Source of the DNA: Odontesthes bonariensis
Taxonomy: Eukaryota > Chordata > Actinopteri > Atheriniformes > Atherinopsidae
Reading direction: 5' to 3'
Assembly: GCF_027942865.1 (NCBI RefSeq)
Contig: NC_134528.1
Span: forward strand, 10,411,586-10,475,585
Length of the DNA: 64,000 nt
In this document: in pieces, positions 31,601 to 41,306 of the stretch
How the letters are laid out: each line of letters begins with the position of its first letter
How positions within the stretch are numbered: the stretch's first letter is position 1
Position numbers and translations under genes: made by a program
The notes under the pieces: model-generated
Told to the model about the DNA's origin: nothing
The model's database searches: none
What the model saw: only the letters and a program-made list of their open reading frames with translations

Positions 31601-33731
31601 CAAAGGAAAAAGCGGAGCTCTAACGGAGCATGATTTGGGCAATAAGTCAGTATTACGATTGAAATGCGATGAATAAACCGTGTCGTGTTTCACCTCATTG
31701 GTTATTTAGGAAAATGCTTAAATTATTGTGTTATTTAATTATCTATTTATTAGTTTTTACCCACAGGCTAAGTTCAGAATCTCATGTGCGATATTCAGCC
31801 TCATCATTGTACAATTATCCCTTTTTTAAAGCCGTTTATTCCCCCTCTGGGACTGGTTATTTAGCTTTTGTCAGATGTCGCTCTGCTCATCTCGCTGTAT
31901 ATTCTTCTATCAACGAGGCGTTCGGCAGCAAGCAACAACTAGAAATCCTTCTTGGAAACTAGTCCACGCATCTTTTCTCTGTGTGCCGTCTGAGCTGCTG
32001 ATACGAGTGTGTTTGGATTAATCTTTTACCCTGAAACGCGGAGCAAAGCGGAATGGTCGGCGGGTCGATCGGGCCTCAACTCTTAGTCTCTTTACTTCAC
32101 CGGTGTGTGGATAAAAAAAAACAGCACACAGAACACAACTGCCAGCCAAGACGAGCCATCTACTCCTGCACAAGAGGGCGGTGGAGTGAGAGCGGTATTC
32201 AACAAGAGAAGCTGGAAGTTTGTAGCTGAGGGATGAGGTTCGTGAGAACCTTGTTGTGGACGAAGATGAAGAAACTGGGTGAAAGTGTGGAATTTATAGC
32301 CAATCAGAGTCTTTCTCTCACTGAAAGACGAGCCGGTGACGCCGGCTGTTCTAAGGCAGCTGATCGTTAGCTTGGTGTATACCTAAAGTGTAAAGTAGAC
32401 CTAAAGTGTAGACCTTAAAGGGATATTTCGTGTTTTTAGAAAGCGGGGCTGTGTGACGTATTCACAACAATAAGTTTCGGCATCTTCAAACGGATGTTAG
32501 CTGCTGACACAGCTGGACTTTAGGTCGAAAGCAAATAGCCAGTGTTCCATAGTGCTGTTATCAGAACTATATGGACTTTGTTTTTGGCCGTACCGTCCGA
32601 TAAATCGAATACTCGGTAACCTAAGTAATCGTTAGCTGCAGCCCTGCTCCAAACACATTAAAAATGCCTTAATTTATTCAAATCTGCTGAATAATTTATA
32701 AACTTCTGCTCTATTCTACTCAAAGTTACGTCCTCTGCAGTCGCAGGTTTTTCATCGCGGTGCGTCCAAAAGCAACTTTAAAAGCGGCGTCAGTTGGGCG
32801 TATCGGAGCCTTTAGAAGCCGTAAGAAGAGGCAGGAGCCCCGGCCCTGGAGCCCCGGCTCTGGAGCCTTGGCCCTGGAGCCCCGGCTCTGGAGCCCCGGC
32901 CCTGGAGCCCCGGCCCTGGAGCCCCGGCCCTGGAGCCCCGGCCCTGGAGCCCCGGCCCTGGAGCCCCGGCCCTGGAGCCTCGGCCCTGGAGCCCCGGCCC
33001 TGGAGCCTCGGCCCTGGAGCCTCGGCCCTGGAGCCCCGGCCCTGGAGCCCTGGCTCTGGAGCCCTGGCTCTGGAGCTTTCTTCTAATCCCCATCTCACAG
33101 CACGACTGATAAAATGTGGACAAACCGAGCTGGAACCATTAGTGGGGAACATGAAGCCGACTGTGGACCAGTTAAAACAGAGAACCAGCAAACCGTTCGT
33201 ACCTTTTTTTTTCCTCCGATGGAAGAAGTTTCACACTAAAACTGAATCTCGTCTTCTTCCAGCTAAAAGATAAAGAGCGACAAGTGATTAAAGACAAATT
33301 CAAGGTGAGTCCATCGAATTTATAAAAAAAAGCCGCGAAAACCTGAAGACGAAGAGCTGATTTGAGTTATTTTTCAGGGTTTCAACGACGGGTTGGAGGA
33401 GCTGTGCAAGATCCAGAAGGGCTGGGCCATCCCGGATAAAGAGCAGCGAGACTTCATCCGTCACGCTCAGAAGAAGGCGGTGTCGGAGGCTTACAGAGCC
33501 TTCCTGCACAGGTAACTCTGAGCAGATTCATTCAGACGGGAAAGGTTGACACAGAGTGCTGAGATTTAAGGTTTTACTCCAAACACAAAGTCCGAAACGA
33601 TTCCCGTAACAGAACCCGTTTCTTCCAGGTGTGCCAACATTTCCTTCACCAAGAACCCCGAGAAGTATCACAAGTATCGGCCGGAGGAGGTGGAGGAGAT
33701 GATCGAGAAGCTGTTCGACACATCTGCCTGA
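13640..33731 (+). CDS. exoc7: EXOC7 (Exo70), exocyst complex subunit, complete
   Basis: There are 21 coding exons: 13640-13699, 13847-13912, 16277-16461, 16544-16649, 17728-17950, 19159-19326, 24258-24350, 25595-25663, 26525-26670, 27709-27861, 27940-28038, 28114-28176, 28257-28323, 30437-30475, 30611-30673, 30751-30871, 30963-31058, 31137-31200, 33263-33304, 33378-33511, 33629-33731. Total is 2160 nt, 719 residues. The sequence follows vertebrate Exo70 end to end: [20 protein letters not shown], the coiled-coil N-terminus [19 protein letters not shown], the linker [14 protein letters not shown], the helical CorEx rods, and C-terminal [20 protein letters not shown] and KLFDTSA. The basic C-terminal part binds PI(4,5)P2 and, with Exo84/Sec components, tethers secretory vesicles to the plasma membrane. 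All introns are GT-AG except the one after 28038 (GC). The 93 nt, 39 nt and 42 nt exons (7, 14, 19) keep phase and are candidates for alternative use. Introns hold many transposons. AATAAA lies at 33796-33801. Confidence 0.97.
15100..15668 (+). pseudogene. Tc1-like transposase remnant
   Basis: Readable fragments in shifting frames include [50 protein letters not shown] and [12 protein letters not shown]. The last corresponds to the DDE-domain SPDLNPIENLW motif of Tc1 transposases. It is 5'-truncated and frameshifted, so inactive. It abuts the second copy of the EXOC7-upstream repeat, in EXOC7 intron 2. Confidence 0.85.
15669..16056 (+). repeat. EXOC7-upstream direct repeat, copy 2 (intron 2)
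   Basis: Second copy of 13113-13510, offset by about 2.55 kb in the same orientation, ending ~220 bp before EXOC7 exon 3. The ETS-like ACCGGAAGT is retained at 16011-16019. Differences from copy 1 are scattered substitutions and a few short indels. Confidence 0.85.
16803..17695. mobile_element. Degenerate DNA transposon in EXOC7 intron 4
   Basis: The left part (AAATGTAAATAAAATACAAT, then a CAAATCAATATTTTATTCAC-like stretch, then AAAGTCGGGACAG) and the right part (TTCAACATG, GGTTTATAAGATTTACAAAT, TTTTGCACAG) are inverted counterparts of a widespread teleost terminal-inverted-repeat element. A related piece lies at 59940-60300. The middle (17100-17540) is unrelated in appearance, so the copy is deleted or nested. 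No transposase was readable. Confidence 0.55.
17951..19158. other. EXOC7 intron 5 with retroelement tail
   Basis: Mostly A/T-rich unique-looking sequence. Positions 19019-19080 (AAAGCACTTTGAATCACCTT, then TGCTTTACAAATAAACCTCC) resemble the 3' end of L2/CR1-type retroelements. A similar tail is at 26880-26970. No gene was seen. Confidence 0.45.
20269..21435 (-). mobile_element. 5'-truncated L1-like LINE, minus strand
   Basis: The reverse strand encodes a frameshifted L1/Tx1-type ORF2 C-terminus: [28 protein letters not shown] (zinc-knuckle-like C...C...H...C) and a tail with [20 protein letters not shown]. The T-rich left edge is the polyA end. The 11-mer GCTCATGTTTT at 20258-20268 and 21436-21446 may be the target duplication. 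A small unrelated retroelement tail (about 21105-21245) interrupts it. It lies in EXOC7 intron 6. Confidence 0.82.
21447..23221. other. EXOC7 intron 6, unassigned part
   Basis: No coding exon, RNA gene or recognisable transposon was seen, apart from GCCGCCATGAAACTA at 21552-21566, the inverse of 19727-19741. Scattered short reading frames show no family resemblance. Confidence 0.4.
23222..23866 (+). mobile_element. MITE family B, copy 2
   Basis: The ends are GGCTGTGTTCGAAACCGCAT and ATGCGGTTTCGAGCACAGCC. The interior includes CATACTTCATACTTCC-type short repeats, TTTACCCACAATGCATTTCG and GACGTCACGTTACGTTGCAT. It is collinear with copy 3 and reverse to copy 1. It lies in EXOC7 intron 6. Confidence 0.92.
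24130..24257 (+). promoter_or_regulatory. Long polypyrimidine tract before EXOC7 exon 7
   Basis: A run of C/T including TTTTTCTTCTTCTTCTTCTT and CCCCCCCCTCCCTGC precedes the 93 nt in-frame exon 7. Such tracts are typical PTB-type regulatory sites at alternative exons. From memory, the corresponding 31-residue human segment is included or skipped between EXOC7 isoforms. That regulation occurs here is inference. Confidence 0.45.
24612..25104. mobile_element. hAT-type non-autonomous element (AAGTC-rich)
   Basis: The ends are CAGAGATGGGACCAAGTCA and TGACTTGAGTCCCCATCTCTG-like inverted repeats. The interior is rich in AAGTCAAGTC repeats. A perfect 8 bp target duplication TAATACGT is present at 24604-24611 and 25105-25112. 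It lies in EXOC7 intron 7. Confidence 0.95.
25150..25255. repeat. Dispersed retroelement tail
   Basis: This shares a long near-identical stretch with 47165-47255: TCCAATTCAAGCCAATTGGA, then TTTATAAAATAATCCAATTC and CATATAGAGCCAA. It lies in EXOC7 intron 7. Confidence 0.75.
25746..26400 (+). mobile_element. MITE family B, copy 3
   Basis: The ends are GGCTGTGTTCGAAACCGCAT and ATGCGGTTTCGAACACAGCC. The 5' part carries an expanded CATACTACATACTTCC/CATACTA array (about 25770-25900). The interior matches copy 2 with one ~40 bp deletion. It lies in EXOC7 intron 8, 124 bp before exon 9. Confidence 0.93.
27016..27543. mobile_element. Fold-back MITE with ~120 bp arms
   Basis: The left arm runs from TATGGAAGTTTTTCTGTGCC through CATCAAAATCAGACTTTGAA to the AGTGTAAAAA region. 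The right arm is its near-perfect inverse ending GGCACAGAAAAACTTCCATA. AATAAG flanks both sides (27010-27015, 27544-27549) as a likely 6 bp target duplication. It lies in EXOC7 intron 9. Confidence 0.9.
28755..29285. mobile_element. Terminal-inverted-repeat element in EXOC7 intron 13
   Basis: The left end ATAATCCGGAGTAAAATGCA and right end TGCATTTTACTCCGGATTAT are exact inverse copies over more than 20 bp. The interior is unrecognised; it includes a TCTCGCGTGAGA palindrome near 28975. Confidence 0.88.
30289..30332. repeat. (CCT)n(CGC)n trinucleotide repeat
   Basis: About seven CCT units followed by five or six CGC units in EXOC7 intron 13, roughly 105 bp upstream of exon 14. Confidence 0.9.
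32416..32580 (+). repeat. Single end of a TTAAAGGGATA-type element
   Basis: TTAAAGGGATATTTCGTGTT opens like the family A ends but then diverges. No matching right end was found nearby. Probably a truncated relative, in EXOC7 intron 18. Confidence 0.35.
32835..33075. repeat. 14-bp GC-rich minisatellite
   Basis: About 17 tandem units of GAGCCCCGGCCCTG with recurring C/T variants. It lies in EXOC7 intron 18 (31201-33262). The unit contains no stop in any frame, so long proline/glycine-rich reading frames run across it on both strands; none is a gene. The minus strand has closely spaced GGG/GGGG runs. Confidence 0.97.
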
Positions 33732-34148
33732 GCTGGGTTCTGACCCGGCCGCTCTGCACAAAGAACCGATGTATTTATGTAACTCAGCTGCTTCAAATAA
33801 ACCGAATCATCCCGACTTCTGATCTGTTTATTGCGGACGCAGCTCTGGTTCGGATGAATAAGTGGACAGACATCGGAGGAAGTATCCAGAACATCTGCGT
33901 CCTTATGAGACTCTGTTTTCCATACGAGAAACGCACAGATTTCCTCTAAGGCGGCGACTAACGAGGTGAGCAGACTGCAAACAGGAAGTTTGTGTCAGCC
34001 AGAGACGCACAGCTGCTCCTCTGGTTTCTCTCTCCTGTTTAACACCAGGCGACTTAAAACAAAGCCCACACATCGAGTAATAAAAAGAATAAATTACCAT
34101 CGCTATTGGCATTAAACGGGGAATTGGATGCACAAATTTGGGCCTTAA
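33732..34148. other. EXOC7 3'UTR and proximal intergenic DNA
   Basis: The EXOC7 polyA signal AATAAA is at 33796-33801. The rest holds no recognisable gene or repeat. Confidence 0.5.
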
Positions 34149-34559
34149 GGCTACCTTTACACGGAAACGATCTGAAACCAAAACGCAAAAGTGGCGTTTC
34201 GTTTTCACTTTTAAATCTGCATTTAGACGAGCGTTTTAGGGTGAAAATCTGCGTGCACACGGAAACGCAAAAGTGTGTGACGTTTCATATTTATCTATGC
34301 AGTAAACACGCCAGATGGCTACAGGTGGCAACACTACCAAGACCAAGTCTTTCTACTTCTCTTCCACCTGTTCACTCCAAGCGCGCGAAGTAGGCCTACA
34401 GTGAACAAAATGGCGAAGAAGAAATCAAACAATTTTGTGTGGAGTGACGAAGAAGTTGAGCTTTTGCTAAATGTTACATTACATTATAAAACTACCAAAG
34501 CTCAAGAAAACGTGGACTGGGAGTTGATGACCTACTGATGTGTTTCCCACGGTTTCCTG

Positions 34560-35353
34560 TAGGGGTGCAACGGATCAGAAAACTCACGGTTCGGATCGTT
34601 CCTCGGATCAGTCACGGATCAGAAAAAAAAAAAAAAAAATAGACGAGACAAATAAACATGTTTTGTCTTTTTGTTTATTAACACTTTTAAATTTTTAAAA
34701 TTAAATATATAAAATCAACTTAAAGTGCACAATTAACATCTTCTTTTCAACATAATCAAAGAAAAACAACTTAAAGTGCAACATAAAAACACACCGATAG
34801 CGTTTGTGATCGCTTTAGCCCGGTTGGATTGTGAAGGAAGGGGCTGCTTAAATGCCGCGGTGGTTGAGCCACTTTCGGTTTCACTCCTGTGAAACACCGG
34901 GGTGATGTCGCAGCAAATGCGTGGCCATGCTCGATGTGTTTCCACTGTTGTGTGGCTTTCTTGTGCCACAGTGCCTACACATAGTCACGGTTTTATCCAC
35001 CAACCTCTTTCCTTCTTCATTAAATTTGACAGGGAAGCCAAAATGCTCCCAAACGGGGGATTTAAATGACGTGGGGCGTTGAAGCTCTTCTGTTCCTGTG
35101 TTGCAGGTTAGGGGTTGTCTTAATGTTAGCTATCGCTATGTCAGCTACGTGTTATGTCTGTGTGGTAACCTAGGCGACAGGTTTGTGTGGCAGCGCGAGT
35201 ATATGGAAACAGACGTAGCACTAGTATAACGGCTGTGTGAGGACTGAACATGCGCACAATTTTCTTTTTCATAAATCGATCCGCGGATCATGTGTGTGTG
35301 CCGAACCGAAATAATTGATCCGAACGGATCAATGATGATGCGTTGCAGCGCTA
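34560..35353 (-). mobile_element. hAT element with BED-finger transposase remnant
   Basis: The start is TAGGGGTGCAACGGATCA and the end TGCGTTGCAGCGCTA. The 8 bp flanks GTTTCCTG and GTTTTCTG (34552-34559, 35354-35361) differ at one base. The minus strand holds a decayed BED zinc finger (WEHFGFPVKFNEE, CRHCGT, then a frame change) and AAFKQPLPSQSNRAKAIT, an N-terminal hAT transposase motif. It is nested within 34149-36137. Confidence 0.9.
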
Positions 35354-35486
35354 GTTTTCTGGCGCTTTATTATGCTTGTCACGTCATTTCTATGTGACGA
35401 GAAACGCAGTTTCAAGAATTCCACTCTGGAGGGCGGTTTCACTTTTTTGCGTTTTCATGCCCCCAAAACGCCGTTACCATCTAAAC

Positions 35487-36065
35487 CAGGGATGGGCAAC
35501 TGGCGGCCCGGGGGCCGCACATGGCCCTCGTCCTCACTCAGTACGGCCTGCAAATAGGTCAATAACGATTTAATAATTTAAAAAAACAACAACTTGTAAT
35601 TATACTGTTGACCGATAGAGGGCGCACCATACGCAAACAATAGCGGGGCCGGGCCGCTTTCCACAACAGCGAATAGGAAAGTCAAGAGCCATGGCCACTA
35701 GCAGTGGCAAAAAGAGAAAACCTGACCGAGAAAATCGCATTTTTCAGTCAAAATGGGAAGAAGAGTACCTCTTCAGTTTTGTTCTTTGTTATGAAGGAGC
35801 TCAAATTCCTTTTTGCACTTTTTTTTAAGCAAATGTTTTCTTTGTTGCTTATTAAGGACGTGTTAAAATGCATTTTTATGCAGAAAATAGTTGTATGTTG
35901 GTGCAATAAACATACAGATATAAATTCATATAAAATGTGTTCTTATTGTGAATCATTTGTAGCGTCTTTCATATCCAATTATTCGAAGTGCGTGGTCATG
36001 TGGCCCTCCAATGATAGTGCTGAAAAAACGTTGGCCCTCTTTATCATGGAAGTTGCCCATCCCTG
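35487..36065 (+). mobile_element. hAT-type element with perfect target duplication
   Basis: The ends are CAGGGATGGGCAACTGGCGG and GTTGCCCATCCCTG. A perfect 8 bp duplication ATCTAAAC is at 35479-35486 and 36066-36073. It carries a short coding scrap MATSSGKKRKPDRENRIFQS resembling the N-terminus of hAT-derived GTF2IRD2-like transposases. It is nested within 34149-36137. Confidence 0.93.
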
Positions 36066-36137
36066 ATCTAAACGATATGGTGCATCCGCTAAAAGGTTTT
36101 GCGTTTTTAACCCGTTTTCGTTTCCGTGTAAAGTGCC

Positions 36138-36730
36138 CCCTAAAAAGCCTCCTAAGGCTGCAGGTTCAGTGATGATCATTTGAAGTGGAACAGCTGGATT
36201 AGCACAGCTGTCCTAATGAAGGCTGCTCTCCATTTACAGGAAGTGAGCTGCCCGCTAACACACCTGAGCTCACACCTCACGCTGATGTAGTTACTTGTGT
36301 TGGGAGGGTGTAGGCGGGCAGCCATTCTAACGTCATCAGGACCAAGAGTCTAAATAGATGAGGCCGGGGTTAAGGGGCATTTAATACTGTGTGCACGGGG
36401 GCATTCAGCTCACATGCTTCAGGAGATATCGAACAAAGGAAAGCCGGCTCCCGTCTGTACCCGAAGGCATGTGCAGGCTGTCTTAAGGTGATACTTTCAC
36501 CATTTCCAGAAGGTAAATGTATGAATTTACTCCAAATAGTCTATTCTCTCTTTTTTGTAACGCCTCCCTACGTGTCTGTGGATTATCATAAAGAGAGGGG
36601 GATGGATTCTGTCTATAAATAGATGATCAGGAACTCTTGTGAGTATTAAATTATAAATATAAATGTTGAGTCGTTCTTAATACGCAAAATGCCTCATAAT
36701 TCAGTATTAGTCGGCTAATTGATGAACATC
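36138..36730. other. Intergenic, nothing recognised
   Basis: No gene or clear transposon boundary was seen. Short reading frames have no recognisable family. Confidence 0.4.
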
Positions 36731-37151
36731 CACTGGAAAAAATGCCCCTCCAAAAATAAGTAAAAAAACAACAACAAATAAAAGACGTTTTTGCTTGAAA
36801 TAAGCAAAACAAATCTGCCAATGGAACTAGTGAAAATCGGCTTGTCAAGATCTCTTGAAATAAGATGTGATATTTAGGACTTTTGAGTTAAAAGTGATCT
36901 TGAAATTAGCTTAAAAAACTCTTCAAATCTCAAAAAAAGCTCGTTTCATATGAAATATGACTCAAAACAAGATGTTTTCAAGACTTTTTCATTTAACAAG
37001 ATATTCAATATCTTCAAACAAGTCCCTATATCTGGCTGAAATAGTACTTGTTAGGCAGTTGTGTCTGATATTAACTGTAATGAGATATTTGGACTAGAAA
37101 TGAGACAAATATACTTGGTAAGACTGATTTTATTTTATTTTTTTTCCAGTG
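36731..37151. mobile_element. MITE family C (CACTGG ends), copy 1
   Basis: The ends are CACTGGAAAAAATGCCCC and TTTTTTTTCCAGTG. The interior, including TTTTTGCTTGAAATAAGCAA and CTGCCAATGGAACTAGTGAA, matches 51439-51715 in inverted orientation. Confidence 0.88.
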
Positions 37152-37309
37152 TGCCGCTGAATACGTGTTAAAACCTGCAGAAGAAAGTCTTCTAACAGCT
37201 GTCTCTCTGTGTTTATTTGCATTTAGTGGTAACATTAATACATTAACTACTAACTTTAATGACACCCTGGGTAGGTCTACAGAGACAAAGTCATAAACAC
37301 TCACATAAA

Positions 37310-37450
37310 CTGTTTAGGGTGTTTTTGGACGGTGGGAGGAAGTTGGAGTTCAGAGCCCAGAACATGCAAACTCCACACAGAAAGAACCCAACTGGGATTG
37401 GAACCAGGAACCTTCTCGACTCGTCACCGAGTCCTACGCTCAAAGAGCTT
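37310..37450. repeat. Dispersed repeat fragment
   Basis: The stretch with AACATGCAAACTCCACACAG and GGATTGGAACCAGGAACCTT is wording seen in many fish genomes as an interspersed repeat. Family unknown. Confidence 0.4.
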
Positions 37451-39120
37451 AAAGTTTGAGCCAGAAAGAAGCGGCAGATCAGGAAAACTGACAGTAAAAA
37501 GTAGCGATGGGGAGTTCAACACGTGGATATAACATCGATATTATTCACCTAACATATTCCATTAGGTGAGAATCATCAGGAGTTTTTAACTTGGTCTAAA
37601 GGGTTGATTTGAAGTCAAAGTTTCCAACTATTTAACAGACTGAAATCTCAATTAAAACAATCAACCAGCTTTTAAAATGGCCGCCAAATGACTGCTTTTC
37701 TGTCAGTTATTTGACAATCCAGTTTAAATAAAAGCTGAAGCAAAAGCTTTAGTTTTTTAGGCCCGAAACTTCCCCGTTTTGCTTCGGCCTCGCATCAGAT
37801 GAAGAACAAAAAAAACCTGTTGGATTTTACCAGCACGTCTCAGAACTTATTGACCAATATCTTACCTGCCTGAGGCGGACAAACGTTTCCCAACACCCTC
37901 ACTTCTGCCACCATTACAAACGAAGCCTTCTTCAAAATAACCTCTTTCATTTGAAACATTTCCCATTATTTTTACATTTGATATTAAGAAGTTTCCACGT
38001 GTTTAATGTTTTAATTTCCACTGCTGCCCTTATGTGGATCAGAAATAAACATTATTATCTAATAAACACAGAGCTTCCATTTAAATAAATCACTTTTCTT
38101 CAATTCTAAGTAATTCACGTGTGTATAAGTAAGATTAGTTTAGAGTAAGGTTACATTCAGCGGCTGGGTAATCTTCCTGTTTGCCGTAAAGACACTGAAT
38201 CATCTGCACTAATATGTGGCTCATAAATTAAATTAAGCACGAGGCTATTTTTTGCCCTGATTTATAATGAGACGTGTATTACTGCAAGTCGATTAGATAT
38301 GAGCTGCTGCTTTTAAATGAGGCGCAGCCGAACATTTATCTTCCGAACAGGAGAGAAAAAACTTCTAAAGGAAAGACAGAAAAGAGGAAACGGGCGGATT
38401 TAAATGGATTTAGATAAACTTCAGGAACAGAATCTCCAAACGGTGAAATAAAACTTCTGTTTTATTCTCAGGACGACGGTGAAAAGTTCAGCTGTGAGGC
38501 TTTCAAACGAACGACGGAGTCTTTGTTCTTGCTCGTGTTCGTTTCCATCCCGCTCCGCTCCTGGTCACCATGACAACCAGACCCCTTCTGAATCTTGCGG
38601 CGTGGTTTCCATGGAGACGAAGTGTTGCTCATCGATCCTATATGTCCTCTCTCTCTCTCATTACATCCATGTTTCCTTATTTCTTAGAGATAAATTTACA
38701 CCCCCCGAGAGGAACTTATCAGTAAATATAAAGAAACTCGAGGCTGACGCTTAAATTACACCAGAAGTTAAACATTAACTTGAGTATGACCATGTGCAAA
38801 TATTACAGACGTGCAGCAAATAATCATAACTTAACAAAATGCAAATAAGTATCTCATGCATGCCAGACCAAGACACGAGGTAATAAAGATTCTGAATCCT
38901 TTAAATCATCGTGATTTACGACTTCTGCATTATGTTCTCATGGCTTTTATAGCCCACTGGGATGAATTCTGCTGATTTTTCCTGTTGTAATCACGATAAA
39001 CTAAATGTAACTGATTCATTTCTTCGCCCTTTCTTTAGCTCTAACTTGTGTGCTTTTGTTTTTGTTGAATAAATATTGACATGTTAAAATATGTCTGGTT
39101 TTAGGTCTTGGTAAGAGCTG
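37451..39120. other. Intergenic, nothing recognised
   Basis: A/T-rich DNA without recognisable exons. The reading frame at 38479-38754 has no family resemblance or splice support. Confidence 0.4.
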
Positions 39121-39121
39121 G

Positions 39122-39148
39122 ATGATATATATATATATATATATATAT
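39122..39148. repeat. (TA)n microsatellite
   Basis: About 13 TA units in intergenic DNA. Confidence 0.95.
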
Positions 39149-39400
39149 CAATTTATATTTTTCAGCCATAAGATTAAAACCACTGACGGGTAATGTGATT
39201 AACGCTTCTCATCTTGATCCAAAGAAATGTTCCGCTTGGAAAACCTGCATCCTGGGGCTCGTGGATTTCACTTTAACACCTACCTACAGCTACAGTATGG
39301 CAACAGCACACCTCTAACGAGCAGCTTAGGAAGGGCCAAAAAGCATGTCAGAGACTGAGGTTCTGTTATAAAGCAACACTCTTTAAAAATGCCTTTATTT

Positions 39401-40410
39401 TCAAATCTTTTGAATCTCTCAAGGAACAATATTCTTTGCCAAATAAGGATTTTTATAAATATTTGCAGATAAGGCATTATGTACAACAAAAAAATAAATC
39501 TCTTAAGTTTACACCAGATTCATATCACTTAGAAATTTTCTTGATCAATAATAAAGAACATAAACATTTTATTTCTAAATTTTATTCAGAAATATACTCC
39601 CTCAGTGTGGACAAACTTTCTTGCTTGAGGAAATCGTGGGGAGTGCTATTTAAATGTGAAATAAGTGTACAGGTCTGGGACAGAATTCTTGCTTTACCAT
39701 CTAACATCTCAATTTGCAACAAGTTTAAAGAATTGCAGTACAATATTATGCATAATGTTTACATTTCTCCAAACATTTTCAGTAAATATAATGTGGGTAT
39801 GTCACCAAATTGTCAAAAATGTAAAGTTCACGTGGGTACAAGGTACCATTGTCTTTGGGAATGCGTTTACAGTCAGAAATTTTGGAACAAAGTATGTTCT
39901 GATATAAGTAAAGCAATAGGACAACAAGTGATTGAAAATCCAATTATGTGTTTGCTTGGTCACATCCCGGTTTCAATTGAAAAAAATGAGAAGGTGGTTC
40001 AATCACTATTAATGCTAGCTAGGAAAAGTATAATGTTGAAGTGGGTGGGGGAAGATCCTCCATCTATTTCTGTATGGAAGTCCTTGATTGTCGACCTTAT
40101 GACCATGCTGAAACTTGGACACTTTATTGATGGCAAAACTCAGTTATTTATAGACACTTGGAGGAAACCTCTGGAAGCAATGGGAGTTGAATGCAATGGA
40201 GACCTAAATGGGCAACCACTTTGGACCTGATCTGCTTTACTTGGATGCTGTGTTACCACTATAACCATTGTATCTCTGACCAGTCCGCATTGGTTATGGG
40301 TTTTTTTTTTTGTTTTTTTTTTTTGTTTTTTTTTTTGTTTGTTTGTTTGTTTTGTGTGTTTTTGTTTGTTTTTGTTATTACAAACGACTGTAAAAGTTGA
40401 TAAATAAAAA
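39401..40410 (+). mobile_element. 5'-truncated L1-like LINE with open 264-codon frame
   Basis: An uninterrupted frame at 39436-40230 encodes an L1/Tx1-type ORF2 C-terminus: RKSWGVLFKCEISVQVWDRI, MSPNCQKCKVHVGTRYHCLW (C..C...H...C knuckle) and LARKSIMLKWVGEDPPSISV. A T-rich 3'UTR and AATAAAAAAAA tail follow. The 15-bp AAAATGCCTTTATTT occurs on both sides (39386-39400, 40411-40425), a typical target-primed duplication. It is a truncated, non-autonomous copy that appears recent. Confidence 0.93.
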
Positions 40411-40879
40411 AAAATGCCTTTATTTACAGCTTTGAAGGATGCGACACGTTTAAAACACGTGAACATGAAGCTGTTCTGCTCCTCCTTTGAGCCGTAGTTA
40501 CACACGTTTAAAATCCTGGATTGTAAAGCGACATCATCCTGGTTGCATTCGAGCTAGGTTTAGCTCATGGTTAGCCTAGCTAGCCTAGCTCTCATCCACA
40601 ATGTAAAACCTGAGACCAACATTGTTATGAGTCATCATTTAGTTTGGGCCAAGCACATAATTACACTAACTGTCTGCCTTATAAAAAGACAGATTTAGAT
40701 CTCCAGGCTTTACAACGTGTGTCCACAGCAAAGACTGAACATCAAATACTGAGGTAGTGATCTCTTAACTTCCATTAAAAAAAACTTATTTCTTCAAACA
40801 CTGAGTGTTTTACCCACAATTCATTATGGTGTCACTGGTTGGTTTTATTAGTTATAGTATCGGTGAGTCGCTGCAGAAG

Positions 40880-41165
40880 CTTAACTGTTCATACGCAGTC
40901 GGGGCCTCCTCTCCAACACCCTCCAGTAAACGTTCCCGGGGAGCCTGAGGTTGAAACAGACTCTCCGGTTTCCTTCCTTAAAAAACAATAAGCACCATCC
41001 TGGTCTTCCACTTCTCCGCTGCTGTCCCAGATCTCCCAGAGCAAAGACAGCCCAGAACATCCTCGAGGCCGACCGAAAGTCCTTCTCGATGGCCTCGCCA
41101 ACTTCCTTCCACCTCTGAGTTCTTGCTTCAGCAACCACCAGCGCTACAGCCCTTTGAGCCACTCA
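40880..41165 (-). mobile_element. LINE reverse-transcriptase fragment
   Basis: The minus strand reads KDFRSASRMFWAV and, after a frame change, RVCFNLRLPGNVYWRVLERR. The second piece is the same motif as in the LINE at 9133-10873 (RVCSSCRGITLLGLPGK, RVLERR). It is short and degenerate. Confidence 0.75.
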
Positions 41166-41306
41166 ATTTTTCTCAATCTACAGATTTGTCCCAGCAGCAT
41201 CTCGTAGATGTTACACTGATGGCACTTTAAAAGCACTTTAATCTGATTAAAAAGAAAGATCACAACAACCAGGGCAAGGATTGCAGAATTCATCTATAAT
41301 TGTTAA

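Larger units (their letters stand above)
34149..36137. mobile_element. TIR element with SANT-like coding scrap, containing two nested hATs
   Basis: The ends share CTTTACACGGAAACGA (left, near 34153) and its inverse TCGTTTCCGTGTAAAG (right, near 36118). The left part encodes MAKKKSNNFVWSDEEVELLL followed by NVTLHYKTTKAQENVDWE (34411-34537), a Myb/SANT-like DNA-binding domain as found in PIF/Harbinger-type elements. The insertions 34560-35353 and 35487-36065 split it; without them it would be about 0.6 kb. Superfamily is tentative. Confidence 0.7.

Noticed and set aside
32760-33273. Four long overlapping Pro/Gly/Glu-rich reading frames on both strands
   Set aside because: All are products of the stop-free 14-bp minisatellite inside an EXOC7 intron.
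34411-34537. SANT-like MAKKKSNNFVWSDEEVELLL frame as a host transcription factor
   Set aside because: It ends in a stop after about 40 codons and lies inside a terminal-inverted-repeat element, so it is a transposon remnant.
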